Shown here piece by piece: positions 17,823-26,763 of a stretch of 64,000 bases of DNA. The notes beneath the pieces are model-generated. The model had not been told where the DNA came from and ran no database searches. It saw only the letters and a program-made list of their open reading frames with translations. The stretch covers positions 372,001 to 436,000 of the forward strand of contig NZ_CANLBS010000003.1 of assembly GCF_947488945.1 (NCBI RefSeq), in the 5' to 3' direction. This DNA comes from an uncultured Streptomyces sp. (GTDB lineage Bacteria > Actinomycetota > Actinomycetes > Streptomycetales > Streptomycetaceae). A program made the position numbers and the translations under genes. Each line of letters opens with the position of its first letter. The stretch's first letter is position 1.

Positions 17823-17854
17823 GGGTGGGACGTTTCACGTGAAACGTCCCACCC
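17823..17854. promoter_or_regulatory. parS: parS centromere site (ParB binding) in a 32-bp perfect palindrome
   Basis: The core GTTTCACGTGAAAC at 17832-17845 is the 14-bp parS consensus used by Streptomyces and most bacterial ParB proteins. It sits in the middle of a perfect 32-bp palindrome (17823-17838 with 17839-17854) between pyrE and fba. Streptomyces carry about twenty parS copies near oriC. The extra GGGTGGGAC/GTCCCACCC arms may also let it act as a terminator for pyrE. Confidence 0.9.
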
Positions 17855-17983
17855 TGCCGGACCGCGTGACGGGTCCGCCGGGGTGGAGTCCGCGCGAGAG
17901 TCTGGGAAGATGGGCTCGACGATGACGTCGCCCCCAGGTCAGGGACCAGCACTTCACACCCGCACATCCCAAGGAGCGGACAG

Positions 17984-19006
17984 ATGCCCATCGCAACCCC
18001 CGAGGTCTACGCCGAGATGCTCGACCGGGCGAAGGCAGGGAAGTTCGCCTACCCGGCGATCAACGTGACGTCGACCCAGACCCTGCACGCCGCACTGCGG
18101 GGCTTCGCCGAGGCGGAGAGCGACGGCATCGTGCAGATCTCCACCGGTGGGGCGGAGTTCCTGGGCGGTCAGTACAACAAGGACATGGTGACCGGCGCCG
18201 TGGCCCTGGCCGAGTTCGCGCACGTCGTCGCCGCCAAGTACGACATCACCGTCGCGCTGCACACGGACCACTGCCCCAAGGACAAGCTGGACGGCTACGT
18301 CCGTCCGCTGCTCGACATCTCGGCGGAGCGGGTGGCCAAGGGCCTCAACCCGCTGTTCCAGTCCCACATGTGGGACGGTTCGGCCGAGACGCTGGCCGAC
18401 AACCTGGCCATCGGTCAGGAGCTGCTCGCCAAGGCGGCCGCCGCCAAGATCATTCTTGAGGTCGAGATCACCCCGACCGGTGGCGAGGAAGACGGCGTCA
18501 CGCACGAGATCAACGACGAGCTGTACACGACCGTCGACGACGCGCTGCGCACCGCCGAGGCGCTCGGCCTGGGCGAGAAGGGCCGCTACCTCCTGGCCGC
18601 CTCGTTCGGCAACGTCCACGGCGTCTACAAGCCGGGCAACGTCGTCCTGCGCCCGGAGCTGCTCAAGGACCTGCAGGAGGGCGTGGGCGCCAAGTACGGC
18701 AAGACGTCCCCGTTCGACTTCGTCTTCCACGGCGGTTCCGGCTCCACCGCGCAGGAGATCGCCACCGCGCTGGAGAACGGCGTCGTGAAGATGAACCTCG
18801 ACACCGACACCCAGTACGCCTTCACCCGCCCGATCGCGGACCACATGTTCCGCAACTACGACGGCGTCCTGAAGGTCGACGGCGAGGTCGGCAACAAGAA
18901 GGTCTACGACCCGCGCACGTGGGGCAAGTCCGCCGAGGCCGGCATGGCCAAGCGTGTCACGGAGGCCTGCGGCAACCTGCGTTCCACGGGCACCAAGCTG
19001 AAGTGA
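17984..19006 (+). CDS. fba: Class II fructose-bisphosphate aldolase
   Basis: Zinc-dependent aldolase cleaving fructose-1,6-bisphosphate in glycolysis and gluconeogenesis. The 340-residue protein has the zinc ligands in ALHTDHCPKD, a class IIA signature region GEEDGVTHEINDELYT, the His motif FGNVHGVYKPGNV, and the phosphate loop FHGGSGSTAQEI followed by KMNLDTDTQYAFT. AAGGAGCGG precedes the ATG. A hairpin terminator follows. Confidence 0.97.
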   Translation: MPIATPEVYAEMLDRAKAGKFAYPAINVTSTQTLHAALRGFAEAESDGIVQISTGGAEFLGGQYNKDMVTGAVALAEFAHVVAAKYDITVALHTDHCPKDKLDGYVRPLLDISAERVAKGLNPLFQSHMWDGSAETLADNLAIGQELLAKAAAAKIILEVEITPTGGEEDGVTHEINDELYTTVDDALRTAEALGLGEKGRYLLAASFGNVHGVYKPGNVVLRPELLKDLQEGVGAKYGKTSPFDFVFHGGSGSTAQEIATALENGVVKMNLDTDTQYAFTRPIADHMFRNYDGVLKVDGEVGNKKVYDPRTWGKSAEAGMAKRVTEACGNLRSTGTKLK

Positions 19007-19039
19007 CACCGTCCGGGCTCCGGCCCGGCGGTGTGTCGT

Positions 19040-19070
19040 GGGCCCGGTACCCCGTCGGGGTGCCGGGCCC
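19040..19070 (+). terminator. Terminator after fba
   Basis: A 14-bp stem (19040-19053 with 19057-19070, one wobble pair) with a three-base loop, 33 bases after the fba stop. Confidence 0.75.
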
Positions 19071-19144
19071 GTGCCGTGCGCGGACGCGGACCGTGTCCGC
19101 GCACGCCGCGCACGTGGAACAGAACCGAACCATGCGAGGAAGCT

Positions 19145-20299
19145 GTGAGTCCGTCCTACGACTTCGACACCGTCGTCGACCGCCGGGGCACCTGGTCCGT
19201 CCAGTGGGACGGGGTCGCCGACCGGTTCGGGGTGGCCGGGCTGCTCCCGTTCACCATCTCCGACATGGACTTCGCGACCGCGCCCGAGGTGCTCGCCGCC
19301 CTCCGCGACCGGCTCGGCCACGGGGTGTTCGGCTACACCGACTGGCAGCACGACGACTTCCGCTCGGCGATAGCCCACTGGTTCGCCACGCGGCACGACA
19401 CCCGGATCGACACCGGGCAGCTCGTCTACGGCCCCTCCGTCCTCAACCAGCTCTCCCAACTGCTGCGCATGTGGACCCGGCCCGGTGACGGGGTCGTCGT
19501 CCACGTGCCCGTCTACGACGGGTTCCGCAAGGCGATCGGCGGGCTGGGGCGGGAGCTGCGCGGGGTGCCGGTCGGGGACGCCGACGCGCTGGAGCGGGAA
19601 CTCGCCCGGCCCGACGCCAAGGTGCTGCTGCTCTGCTCGCCGCACAACCCGACCGGCCGGGTGTGGACCGAGGACGAGCTGACCGGCATGGCCGCCTCGG
19701 CCGCCCGGCACGGGGTCGCGGTGATCAGCGACGAAATCCATGCCGACTTCGTCCACGAGGGCCACCGGCACCTGCCCTGGACGCGGGTCGCGGGCCAGGC
19801 GCGGTGGGCGCTGATCACCTCGGGCTCGAAGGCGTTCAACTTTCCCGCGCTGACCGGCTCGTACGGTCTGATCGGAGATCCGGCGGACCGGGCCGAGTAC
19901 CTGCGGCGCATGGCCACCGGCGAAGGGCTGGAGTCGCCGGCGGTGCTCTCGCTCACCGCGCACATCGCGGCCTACCGGGAGGGCGGCCCGTGGCTGGACG
20001 CCGCGCGCGGCTACATCGCGGGCAATCTGGACCTGGTCGCGGACCGTCTGGCGGCCGCCTTCCCCGAGCTGGGCTGGCGGCCGCCCCAGGCCGGTTACCT
20101 GGCCTGGATCGACCTGCGCCCGCTCGGCGTGGACGACGACGCGCTCCAGCGGGTGCTGATCGAGCGCGAGAAGGTCGCCGTCATGCCGGGTGCGGTGTAC
20201 GGCTCCGACGGCTTCGTACGACTCAACGTCGGTTGCCCGCGCTCCAAGACGCAGGCCGGCGTCGACGCCCTGGTCCGGGGGATCCGGGCGGTCCGCTAG
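19145..20299 (+). CDS. MalY/PatB-type PLP-dependent cystathionine beta-lyase-like protein
   Basis: Fold-type I PLP enzyme of 384 residues, MalY/PatB group (C-S lyase acting on cystathionine or cysteine conjugates). Features: FTISDMDFATAPEVLAAL, the GYTDW turn, the LLCSPHNPTGRVW motif, VISDEIHADFVHEGH, the PLP lysine in SGSKAFNFPAL, and VMPGAVYGSDGFVRLNVGCP at the C-terminus. GTG at 19145 with GAGGAAG before it is preferred to the far upstream ATG, which encodes low-complexity sequence across the fba terminator. The physiological substrate is unknown. Confidence 0.9.
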   Translation: MSPSYDFDTVVDRRGTWSVQWDGVADRFGVAGLLPFTISDMDFATAPEVLAALRDRLGHGVFGYTDWQHDDFRSAIAHWFATRHDTRIDTGQLVYGPSVLNQLSQLLRMWTRPGDGVVVHVPVYDGFRKAIGGLGRELRGVPVGDADALERELARPDAKVLLLCSPHNPTGRVWTEDELTGMAASAARHGVAVISDEIHADFVHEGHRHLPWTRVAGQARWALITSGSKAFNFPALTGSYGLIGDPADRAEYLRRMATGEGLESPAVLSLTAHIAAYREGGPWLDAARGYIAGNLDLVADRLAAAFPELGWRPPQAGYLAWIDLRPLGVDDDALQRVLIEREKVAVMPGAVYGSDGFVRLNVGCPRSKTQAGVDALVRGIRAVR

Positions 20300-20401
20300 C
20301 GGCCGGCCGGCCGGGTGGGGCGGTCGGCGGCTTCCGTGCCGGGACCCACCGGCCGCCGGCAGGACTGGCCGGTCGTCCCGGCGACGGGGATGCTGCTGTC
20401 C

Positions 20402-22015
20402 ATGGGTGAGACCTCCGGGAGTCCCGCGACCCCCGCAGCCGCCGGCCGGATCCGGGCCGCCTCGGCGTCCGGCCGCTGGATCGTGCTGACCACGGTCCTC
20501 GGTTCCGGCATGGCGATGCTCGACTCCACCGTCATCAATGTGGCCCTGCCCCGCATCGGCCGTGACCTCGGCACCGATCTGGCGGCGCTCCAGTGGACCG
20601 TCAACGCCTACATGCTGACCCTGGCCGGGCTGATCCTGCTGGGCGGCTCGCTCGGCGACCGGTACGGCCGGCGGCGGGTCTTCGTCGTCGGCGTGGTGTG
20701 GTTCGCCCTCGCCTCGCTGCTGTGCGCGCTGGCGCCCAACGCCGCCGTGCTGATCGGCGCACGCGCCCTCCAAGGCGTCGGCGGGGCTCTGCTGACGCCC
20801 GGGTCGCTCGCCCTGATCCAGGCGAGTTTCCATCCCGACGACCGGGCGCGGGCGGTGGGGCTCTGGTCCGGCTTCGGCGGGGTCGGGGCGGCGATCGGGC
20901 CGTTCGTCGGGGGCTGGCTGGTGGACGGGCCGGGCTGGCGGTGGGTGTTCCTGCTCAACCTGCCGATCGCCGCCCTCTGCGTGCCGGTCGCGCTCCGGCA
21001 CGTACCGGAGTCGCGCGATCCACGCGCGCACGGCCGCTTCGACGTGCTCGGGGCCGTGCTGGGGGCTCTTTCACCCGCCCTGGTGACGTACGCGCTGATC
21101 GAGGCGCCGGGCCAGGGCGCCTCGCCGAGGGTGATCGGCGCGGCGGTGGCCGGGGTGGCGCTGGGGGCCGCGTTCGTGGTGGTGGAACGGCGGCGGCCGG
21201 AACCGATGCTGCCGACGTCGGTCTTCGCGTCGCGGCTCTTCACCTCCGTCAACATCGTGACGTTCTGCGTCTACGCGGCGCTCGGCGGCTACTTCTTCCT
21301 CTCCGCGATCCAGCTCCAGGTCGTCGCCGGGTACTCGGCGCTCGGCGCGGGCACCGCGCTGCTGCCGACGACGGTGCTGATGCTGCTGTTCTCCGCCTGG
21401 TCGGGCGGTCTGGCCCGGCGCATCGGACCGCGGCTCCCGCTCACCGTCGGACCGCTGCTCGCCGCCGCCGGGATGCTGCTGATGACGCGGGTGGGGCCCG
21501 GCAGCGCGAGCCTCTCCGGGTACGTCACCGAGGTGCTGCCCGCCGTCGTGGTGCTGGGCCTGGGCCTGGTCGCGCTCGTCGCGCCGCTCACCGCGACGGT
21601 GCTGGCGGCGGTCGACGAGAGCCGTGCGGGCATCGCCAGCGGGATCAACAACGCGGCGGCGCGTACCGCGGGCCTGATCGCGGTGGCGGCGCTGCCGCTG
21701 CTCTCCGGCATGGGACCGGAGGCGTACCGGGAGGCGGACGCGTTCGCCGCGGCCTTCCGGCGGGCCATGCCGATCTGTGCGGCGCTGCTGGTGCTGGGCG
21801 CCCTGATCGCCTGGTGGACGGTGCGCACCCCGACGGCGGAACCGGAACGCGCGCCCGTCTGCACGGTCCACTGCGGCGTCACCTCCCCGCCGCTGGAACC
21901 GTCCGGGCGGGCTGCCCCGGGCACCGTCGGCGAGGCCGGTACGGGCCCCGTACAGCCTCCGGGGGCGGGACCGGGCGGCGGGCCGGCCCGGGGGCCCCTG
22001 CGGCCTCCGGGGTGA
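20402..22015 (+). CDS. MFS multidrug exporter (DHA2/EmrB-QacA, about 14 TM)
   Basis: Proton-driven drug efflux permease of about 537 residues. It shows the DHA2 signature MAMLDSTVINVALPRIGRDL in TM1, the motif A loop GGSLGDRYGRRRVF, and the antiporter motif C region GVGAAIGPFVGGWLV, with about 14 predicted membrane segments. The last 50 residues are Pro/Gly-rich cytosolic tail. The start could be ATG 20390 or 20402, a difference of four residues. No regulator is adjacent; the DUF3151 gene follows after 38 bases. Confidence 0.88.
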   Translation: MGETSGSPATPAAAGRIRAASASGRWIVLTTVLGSGMAMLDSTVINVALPRIGRDLGTDLAALQWTVNAYMLTLAGLILLGGSLGDRYGRRRVFVVGVVWFALASLLCALAPNAAVLIGARALQGVGGALLTPGSLALIQASFHPDDRARAVGLWSGFGGVGAAIGPFVGGWLVDGPGWRWVFLLNLPIAALCVPVALRHVPESRDPRAHGRFDVLGAVLGALSPALVTYALIEAPGQGASPRVIGAAVAGVALGAAFVVVERRRPEPMLPTSVFASRLFTSVNIVTFCVYAALGGYFFLSAIQLQVVAGYSALGAGTALLPTTVLMLLFSAWSGGLARRIGPRLPLTVGPLLAAAGMLLMTRVGPGSASLSGYVTEVLPAVVVLGLGLVALVAPLTATVLAAVDESRAGIASGINNAAARTAGLIAVAALPLLSGMGPEAYREADAFAAAFRRAMPICAALLVLGALIAWWTVRTPTAEPERAPVCTVHCGVTSPPLEPSGRAAPGTVGEAGTGPVQPPGAGPGGGPARGPLRPPG

Positions 22016-22053
22016 TGTCCCGGACGGGCGCCCGGCCAGGCACACTGGGACCC

Positions 22054-22467
22054 ATGTCCATCCACGAGAACCTTCTCGGGGGCCCTGCCCCGACCCACCT
22101 GCCCGACGACCCGGAGCCGCGCGAGCTGCTCGCCGCCGGGACCGCGCCCGCCGATGTGGCGGCGAAGTACCCCACCTCCTCGCTGGCCTGGGCGCAGCTC
22201 GCCGACGAGGCGTTCGAGGCCGGCCGCGTCGTCGAGTCGTACGCGTACGCCCGTACGGGCTACCACCGCGGTCTCGACTCGCTGCGCCGTGCCGGGTGGA
22301 AGGGCCACGGCCCGGTCCCGTTCGAGCACGAGCCGAACCGGGGCTTCCTGCGGGCGCTGCACGCCCTCGCCCGCGCCGCGCAGTCGATCGGCGAGCAGGA
22401 GGAGTACGAGCGCTGCTCGACCTTCCTGCGCGACTCCTCGCCGACCGCGGCGGACATCCTGGGCTGA
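22054..22467 (+). CDS. DUF3151 family protein
   Basis: A 137-residue actinobacterial protein of unknown function. Typical features are MSIHENLLGGPAPTHLP at the start, a TPR-like helical core with SSLAWAQLADEAFEAGRVVESYAYARTGYHRGLD, GWKGHGPVPFEHEPNRGFLRALHALARAA, and SPTAADILG at the end. CACACT about seven bases before the ATG and lack of a ribosome site suggest a leaderless message. Confidence 0.85.
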   Translation: MSIHENLLGGPAPTHLPDDPEPRELLAAGTAPADVAAKYPTSSLAWAQLADEAFEAGRVVESYAYARTGYHRGLDSLRRAGWKGHGPVPFEHEPNRGFLRALHALARAAQSIGEQEEYERCSTFLRDSSPTAADILG

Positions 22468-22506
22468 CCGGACATCCTGAGCCGATCGGGCCCGACGCCC
22501 GAACTG

Positions 22507-22551
22507 CGGGGCACGGCCGGTGCGCGCGTTCGCCGCACCGGTGGTGCCCCG
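22507..22551 (+). terminator. Terminator after the DUF3151 gene, within a 330-bp spacer
   Basis: An 18-bp stem with one two-base mismatch (22507-22524 with 22534-22551). The rest of the 22468-22797 spacer is GC-rich. It holds only a possible TAGGAT -10 box at 22714-22719 for the kynurenine genes. Confidence 0.7.
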
Positions 22552-22797
22552 CGTCGCTGTTTCCGGGGCCGGGCCGGGGCCGGGGACGTGGGCGGTGAGC
22601 ACGGGGCGGGACCGGGCCTACGGGGCCGGGGCGGGGTACGGGTGCGGGCCGCGTCCGATGAGCCCCCCCGCCGGGGAAGCCCGCCGTGAAGAGCCCTCCG
22701 CGAGCCGCCTCGATAGGATGCGGCGCAGGGGACCGGAGCCCACCAGCCCACGGACTGGGCGGACCGCTACCCGGAATCTCGTGTCGAGGAGACAGCG

Positions 22798-23646
22798 ATG
22801 TCGGCGATACAGCCCGACCCCGTGGAGACCGGTGCGGACGCACCGCATCTCGATTTCGCAGGAACCACCCCGTACGAGGACTACGTCCACGCGGATGTCC
22901 TGACCCACCTCCAGCAGCTCCGTTCCGACGACCCCGGTGAGATGGTCTTCCTGGTGACCACCCAGGTCATGGAGCTGTGGTTCACCGTCATCGTCCATGA
23001 ATGGGAGACCGCGGCGGCCGCGCTGCGGGAGGACCGTGTTCCGGACGCGCGCGACGCGCTGAAGCGCTCGCTGCGGGAGCTCGTGGCGCTCAACGACTCG
23101 TGGCGCCCGCTGGCCCACCTGACGCCCGCCCAGTTCAACTCCTACCGGGGCGCCCTCGGTGAGGGCTCCGGCTTCCAGTCCGCGATGTACCGCCGGATGG
23201 AGTTCCTGCTCGGCGACAAGTCCGCCTCCATGCTGGTCCCGCACCGCGGGGTGCCGCGGGTGCACGCCGAGCTGGAGAAGGCCCTGAGCGAGCCCAGCCT
23301 CTACGACGAGGTGCTGGCACTGCTCGCCCGGCGCGGCCACCCCGTCCCGCAGTCGGTGCTCGGCCGGGACCTGCGGCAGAAGTACGAGCCGTCGGAGGGC
23401 GTCGAGGCCGTCTGGGCGCGCATCTACGCCGACCCGGAGCGGTACGACGAACTGGTCAGGCTCGGCGAGCTGCTGACCGACGTCGGCGAGCTGGTGTGGC
23501 GCTGGCGCAACGACCATCTGGTCGCGACCCGCCGGGCCATGGGCTCGAAGACCGGTACCGGCGGTTCCGCCGGCGTGGCGTGGCTGGAGAAACGCGCCGC
23601 CAAGAACGTCTTCCCCGAGCTGTGGACGGCGCGCAGTCATGTCTGA
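22798..23646 (+). CDS. kynA: Tryptophan 2,3-dioxygenase
   Basis: Haem enzyme that opens the indole ring of L-Trp to N-formylkynurenine, the first step of Trp catabolism. The 282-residue protein has the N-terminal Tyr motif TPYEDYVHADVLTHLQ, the QVMELWFTVIVHE substrate region, FNSYRGALGEGSGFQS, and the WRNDHLVATRRAMG segment with the axial haem His, then TGTGGSAGVAWL. GAGGAG precedes the ATG. It overlaps kynureninase by 8 bp (ATGTCTGA), so the two are coupled. Confidence 0.96.
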   Translation: MSAIQPDPVETGADAPHLDFAGTTPYEDYVHADVLTHLQQLRSDDPGEMVFLVTTQVMELWFTVIVHEWETAAAALREDRVPDARDALKRSLRELVALNDSWRPLAHLTPAQFNSYRGALGEGSGFQSAMYRRMEFLLGDKSASMLVPHRGVPRVHAELEKALSEPSLYDEVLALLARRGHPVPQSVLGRDLRQKYEPSEGVEAVWARIYADPERYDELVRLGELLTDVGELVWRWRNDHLVATRRAMGSKTGTGGSAGVAWLEKRAAKNVFPELWTARSHV

Positions 23647-24886
23647 GAACACCGGCACCCTGGCGGCGAAGGCCGCGGAGCTCGACGCCGCCGACGAACT
23701 GGCCGGTCGGCGTGGGCTCTTCACGCTGGACGACACCGTCTACCTCGACGGCAACTCGCTGGGCGCGCTGCCCCGGCACCTTCCCGGCAGGCTGCACGAC
23801 GTCATCACCCGCGAGTGGGGCGAACTGCGCATCCGCTCCTGGGACGAGAGCGGCTGGTGGACGGCCCCGGAGCGGATCGGGGACCGGATCGCCCCGCTCG
23901 TCGGCGCCGCAGCCGGGCAACTGGTGGTCGGCGACTCCACCAGCGTCAACGTCTTCAAGGCCGTCGTCGCAGCGACGCGGCTGGCGCCGGGCGGGCGCGA
24001 CGAGATCCTGGTCGACGCGACGACCTTCCCCACCGACGGCTATCTGGCGCAGTCGGCGGCCCGGCTGACCGGCCACCGGATCGTCGCGGTCGCACCCGCC
24101 GACGTGCCCGCCGCCCTCGGGCCGCGGACCGCCGCCGTACTGCTCAACCACGTCGACTTCCGCACCGGCCGGCTGCACGACCTGCCCGGCCTCACCGCCG
24201 CCGCGCACCGGGTGGGCGCCCCGGTCGTCTGGGACCTGTGCCACAGCGCGGGCGCGCTGCCGGTGGGACTGGACGAGCACGGGGTGGACCTCGCCGTCGG
24301 CTGCACCTACAAGTACCTGAACGGCGGACCCGGTTCGCCCGCCTTCCTGTACGTCGCGGAGCGCCATCAGGCGGCATTCGACTCGCCGTTGCCCGGCTGG
24401 ACCTCGCACGCCGACCCCTTCGGGATGGCGGCCGAGTACGCGCCCGCCGACGGCGCGGTGCGCGGCCGGACCGGCACCCCGGACATCCTGTCGATGCTGG
24501 CTCTGGAGGCCTCGCTCGACGTGTGGGACGGGGTGCGGATCGAGGCGGTGCGGGCCAAGTCGCTGGCGCTGACCGACTTCTTCCTGGAGTGCGTCGAGGC
24601 CCATGTCCCGGCGGGCCGGGTCGAGTCGGTGACGCCGTCGGCGCACGCCGAACGCGGCAGCCAGGTCTCGCTGCGCTGCGCGGAGGCGGAGCCGGTGATG
24701 CGGGAACTGATCGCCCGGGGCGTCGTGGGCGACCTGCGCCGCCCTGACGTGCTGCGGTTCGGCTTCACCCCGCTGTACGTCGGGTTCGCGGATGCGGAAC
24801 GCGCGGCGCGGGTGCTGGCCGAGGTGCTGGCCGAGATCCCGGCGGGGGAGCCGGGGGCGCGGGACGCGGTGCGGGTGGAGGCGTAG
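23639..24886 (+). CDS. kynU: Kynureninase
   Basis: PLP enzyme that cleaves kynurenine to anthranilate and alanine. The 415-residue protein shows YLDGNSLGALP, GDSTSVNVFKAV, LLNHVDFRTGRLHDLPGL, WDLCHSAGALP, and the PLP lysine in GCTYKYLNGGPGSPAFLYV. The C-terminal FGFTPLYVGFADAERAARVL is typical. It overlaps kynA and is separated from the probable formamidase by a 622-bp repeat-containing gap. Confidence 0.96.
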   Translation: MSENTGTLAAKAAELDAADELAGRRGLFTLDDTVYLDGNSLGALPRHLPGRLHDVITREWGELRIRSWDESGWWTAPERIGDRIAPLVGAAAGQLVVGDSTSVNVFKAVVAATRLAPGGRDEILVDATTFPTDGYLAQSAARLTGHRIVAVAPADVPAALGPRTAAVLLNHVDFRTGRLHDLPGLTAAAHRVGAPVVWDLCHSAGALPVGLDEHGVDLAVGCTYKYLNGGPGSPAFLYVAERHQAAFDSPLPGWTSHADPFGMAAEYAPADGAVRGRTGTPDILSMLALEASLDVWDGVRIEAVRAKSLALTDFFLECVEAHVPAGRVESVTPSAHAERGSQVSLRCAEAEPVMRELIARGVVGDLRRPDVLRFGFTPLYVGFADAERAARVLAEVLAEIPAGEPGARDAVRVEA

Positions 24887-25508
24887 GGGCGGGAGCGGTG
24901 TGGGCGCGGGGGCGGGGCAGGTCGGAGCCGGATACTGCCGTGGGGACTGTGCCGGTGACGGTGACGGTGCCGGTACTGGTGCCGGGCCGGACGGGCGCGT
25001 CGGGGGGACTCGTACGGATTCCGTAGGGGGTGGCCCTGGGGAGACACCGGGGTGCACTCCCTCGGACGGGGGAAGCGCCGGGACGGGTCGAGCGAGGACT
25101 GTGGAGTCATGCGAATCCACCTCGTTCTTACCGTGTCCGGCGCCCTGTCCCTTCTCTCCGCCCCTGGCATCTCCGCCCCTCGCCTTTCGGCGCGCTGGTT
25201 CTCCGTCCGCTGGTTCTCCGTCCGCTGCCTTTCCGTCCGCTGGTTCGCGGTGCTTCCTGGCGCCGCGCGGCGCGCGGGCGGCGTCCGGCCCGCCTGCCGG
25301 TGCGTCGGCTTCGGCGGCATACCCCGCGAGAGCCGGACTTACCGTCCACCCCCGTCCCCCGGTCGGGCACCTCCCCGTCCGCGTGGCGCTCTTGTCCGTG
25401 TGCCGTCCCGGTTCCGCCGGGGGCCGCCCGCCGTGCGGGCACGTGCCGTACTGGTACGGTCCCCGCAGGTCGGGCCGGTTCGTGAGGCCCAGGGACGGTT
25501 GGAGCAGC
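24887..25508 (+). other. 622-bp gap between kynU and the formamidase gene
   Basis: No convincing gene. An ATG-started frame at 25109 runs into the next gene but encodes Arg/Pro-rich sequence and looks like chance. The stretch holds imperfect GGTGACGGTGACGG-type short repeats near 24952 and a 15-bp tandem repeat at 25193. Confidence 0.6.
25193..25252 (+). repeat. Four-copy 15-bp tandem repeat
   Basis: Units of CGCTGGTTCTCCGTC begin at 25193, 25208, 25223 and 25238. The first two are identical and the last two diverge. It is intergenic, just upstream of the formamidase gene. Confidence 0.8.
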
Positions 25509-26381
25509 ATGTCGGATTCTGCCGCGCGTGATCGTGACGCCGCCGAAACGGAGTCGGCGTTGGCCCATCCTCCGGTCGCCGCCGACCGGACCGCCGCGTA
25601 CGGGAGCCATCCCGACCAGGTGATCGACTTCTACCTTCCGGGTGACGGGCGGACCGGAGCGCCGCTGGTGGTCCTGCTGCACGGTGGGGCATGGCGCGAC
25701 AGGTACGACCGGCAGCACGTGTCGCCGATGGCCGGCTTTCTGGCCCGGCGGGGGTTCGCCGTCGCCAGCGTCGAGTACCGGCGGGGCGGCGATCCCTCGC
25801 GGCAGGACGGCGGGGAGGTGGCCGGTCGGTGGCCCGAGACGTTCGACGACGTCGCGGCCGCGTTGGACGCCCTTCCCGAACTGGCGGCGCGGGAGGTGCC
25901 GGAGGCGGATCTGCGGCGCACCGTGGTGACGGGTCACTCGGCAGGCGGTCACCTCGCGCTGTGGGCCGCCGCCCGGCACGTGCTTCCCGAGGGTTCCCCG
26001 TGGCGGCTGCCGGCTCCCCCGCCGCTGCGCGGCGTGGTCGCGCTGGCGCCCATCGCGGACCTCGCGGTCGCCGTGGAGCTGGATGTGTGCGAGGGGGCGG
26101 TGAGCCAACTGCTCGGCGAGGGAGCTGAGTTCGAGGAGCGGTGCGCGCATGTGGATCCGGCGCTGCTGCTGCCGACAGGGGTGGCGACGGTGATCGTCCA
26201 GGGAACCACCGACCTCGATGTGCCGAGGGCGGTGTCCGAGGCGTTCGTCGACGCGGCGGCCAAAGCCGGCGAGACGGTGGGGCTGACCTTGCTGCCCGGG
26301 GTAGGTCACTTCCCGCTGATCGACCCGTCGGCCGACGCGTGCGCCGTGGTGGCGGAGGAACTGGAGCAACTCGCCTGGTGA
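25509..26381 (+). CDS. Probable kynurenine formamidase (alpha/beta hydrolase)
   Basis: A 290-residue alpha/beta hydrolase with the oxyanion motif LLHGGAWRDRYD near 58 and the nucleophile elbow GHSAGGHLALW (Ser144). A late His sits in LPGVGHFPLIDP, and the Asp candidate in TTDLDVP. The HGGAW-type KynB-like family plus position behind kynA-kynU suggests it hydrolyses N-formylkynurenine, the missing middle step. The ATG has GGAG a few bases upstream. It is distinct from the metal-dependent KynB; other esterase functions remain possible. Confidence 0.75.
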   Translation: MSDSAARDRDAAETESALAHPPVAADRTAAYGSHPDQVIDFYLPGDGRTGAPLVVLLHGGAWRDRYDRQHVSPMAGFLARRGFAVASVEYRRGGDPSRQDGGEVAGRWPETFDDVAAALDALPELAAREVPEADLRRTVVTGHSAGGHLALWAAARHVLPEGSPWRLPAPPPLRGVVALAPIADLAVAVELDVCEGAVSQLLGEGAEFEERCAHVDPALLLPTGVATVIVQGTTDLDVPRAVSEAFVDAAAKAGETVGLTLLPGVGHFPLIDPSADACAVVAEELEQLAW

Positions 26382-26763
26382 CAGGGCGACACGGGCGAAG
26401 GAGGTGCGAAGCCTGCGGGGAGCGACCGGTGGGCCGAGTGCGCGGTGAGTCCGTGGACCTGTGGTCGGCCCGGCGCGTGCGGTCGGCCCGATACGCGTCC
26501 GTGAAGGCTCGGGAAGAGCCCGGGCAGGGCTGAGAGAGGGCTCGGGACGAGTTCGGGGGTTCCCCGCGAGTGGCCGGGCCCGTGAGCGGCTGTGGGGCCG
26601 GCCGTACAGGGGCCGGATGAGGGCTCGGGGCGACAGGTGCACAGGGAGTTCGTGGGGGTTCGCGGGCCGTACGCCGGTGGGGCGCGTAGTCCTTGCGACG
26701 GACGGCCGGGAATCCGCTTCGGTGCGGACGACCGGTGGGTGGGCGCCCACCTACCGTGAACCC
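26382..26763 (+). other. 382-bp gene-free stretch
   Basis: No gene or clear signal seen between the formamidase and the histidine kinase; only short imperfect CGGG/GCTCGGG repeats around 26500-26560. Confidence 0.5.

Noticed and set aside
25109..25531. Possible small gene starting ATGCGAATCC
   Set aside because: Its product is Arg/Pro/Ser-rich with the tandem repeat inside, it overlaps the formamidase start, and there is no good ribosome site.
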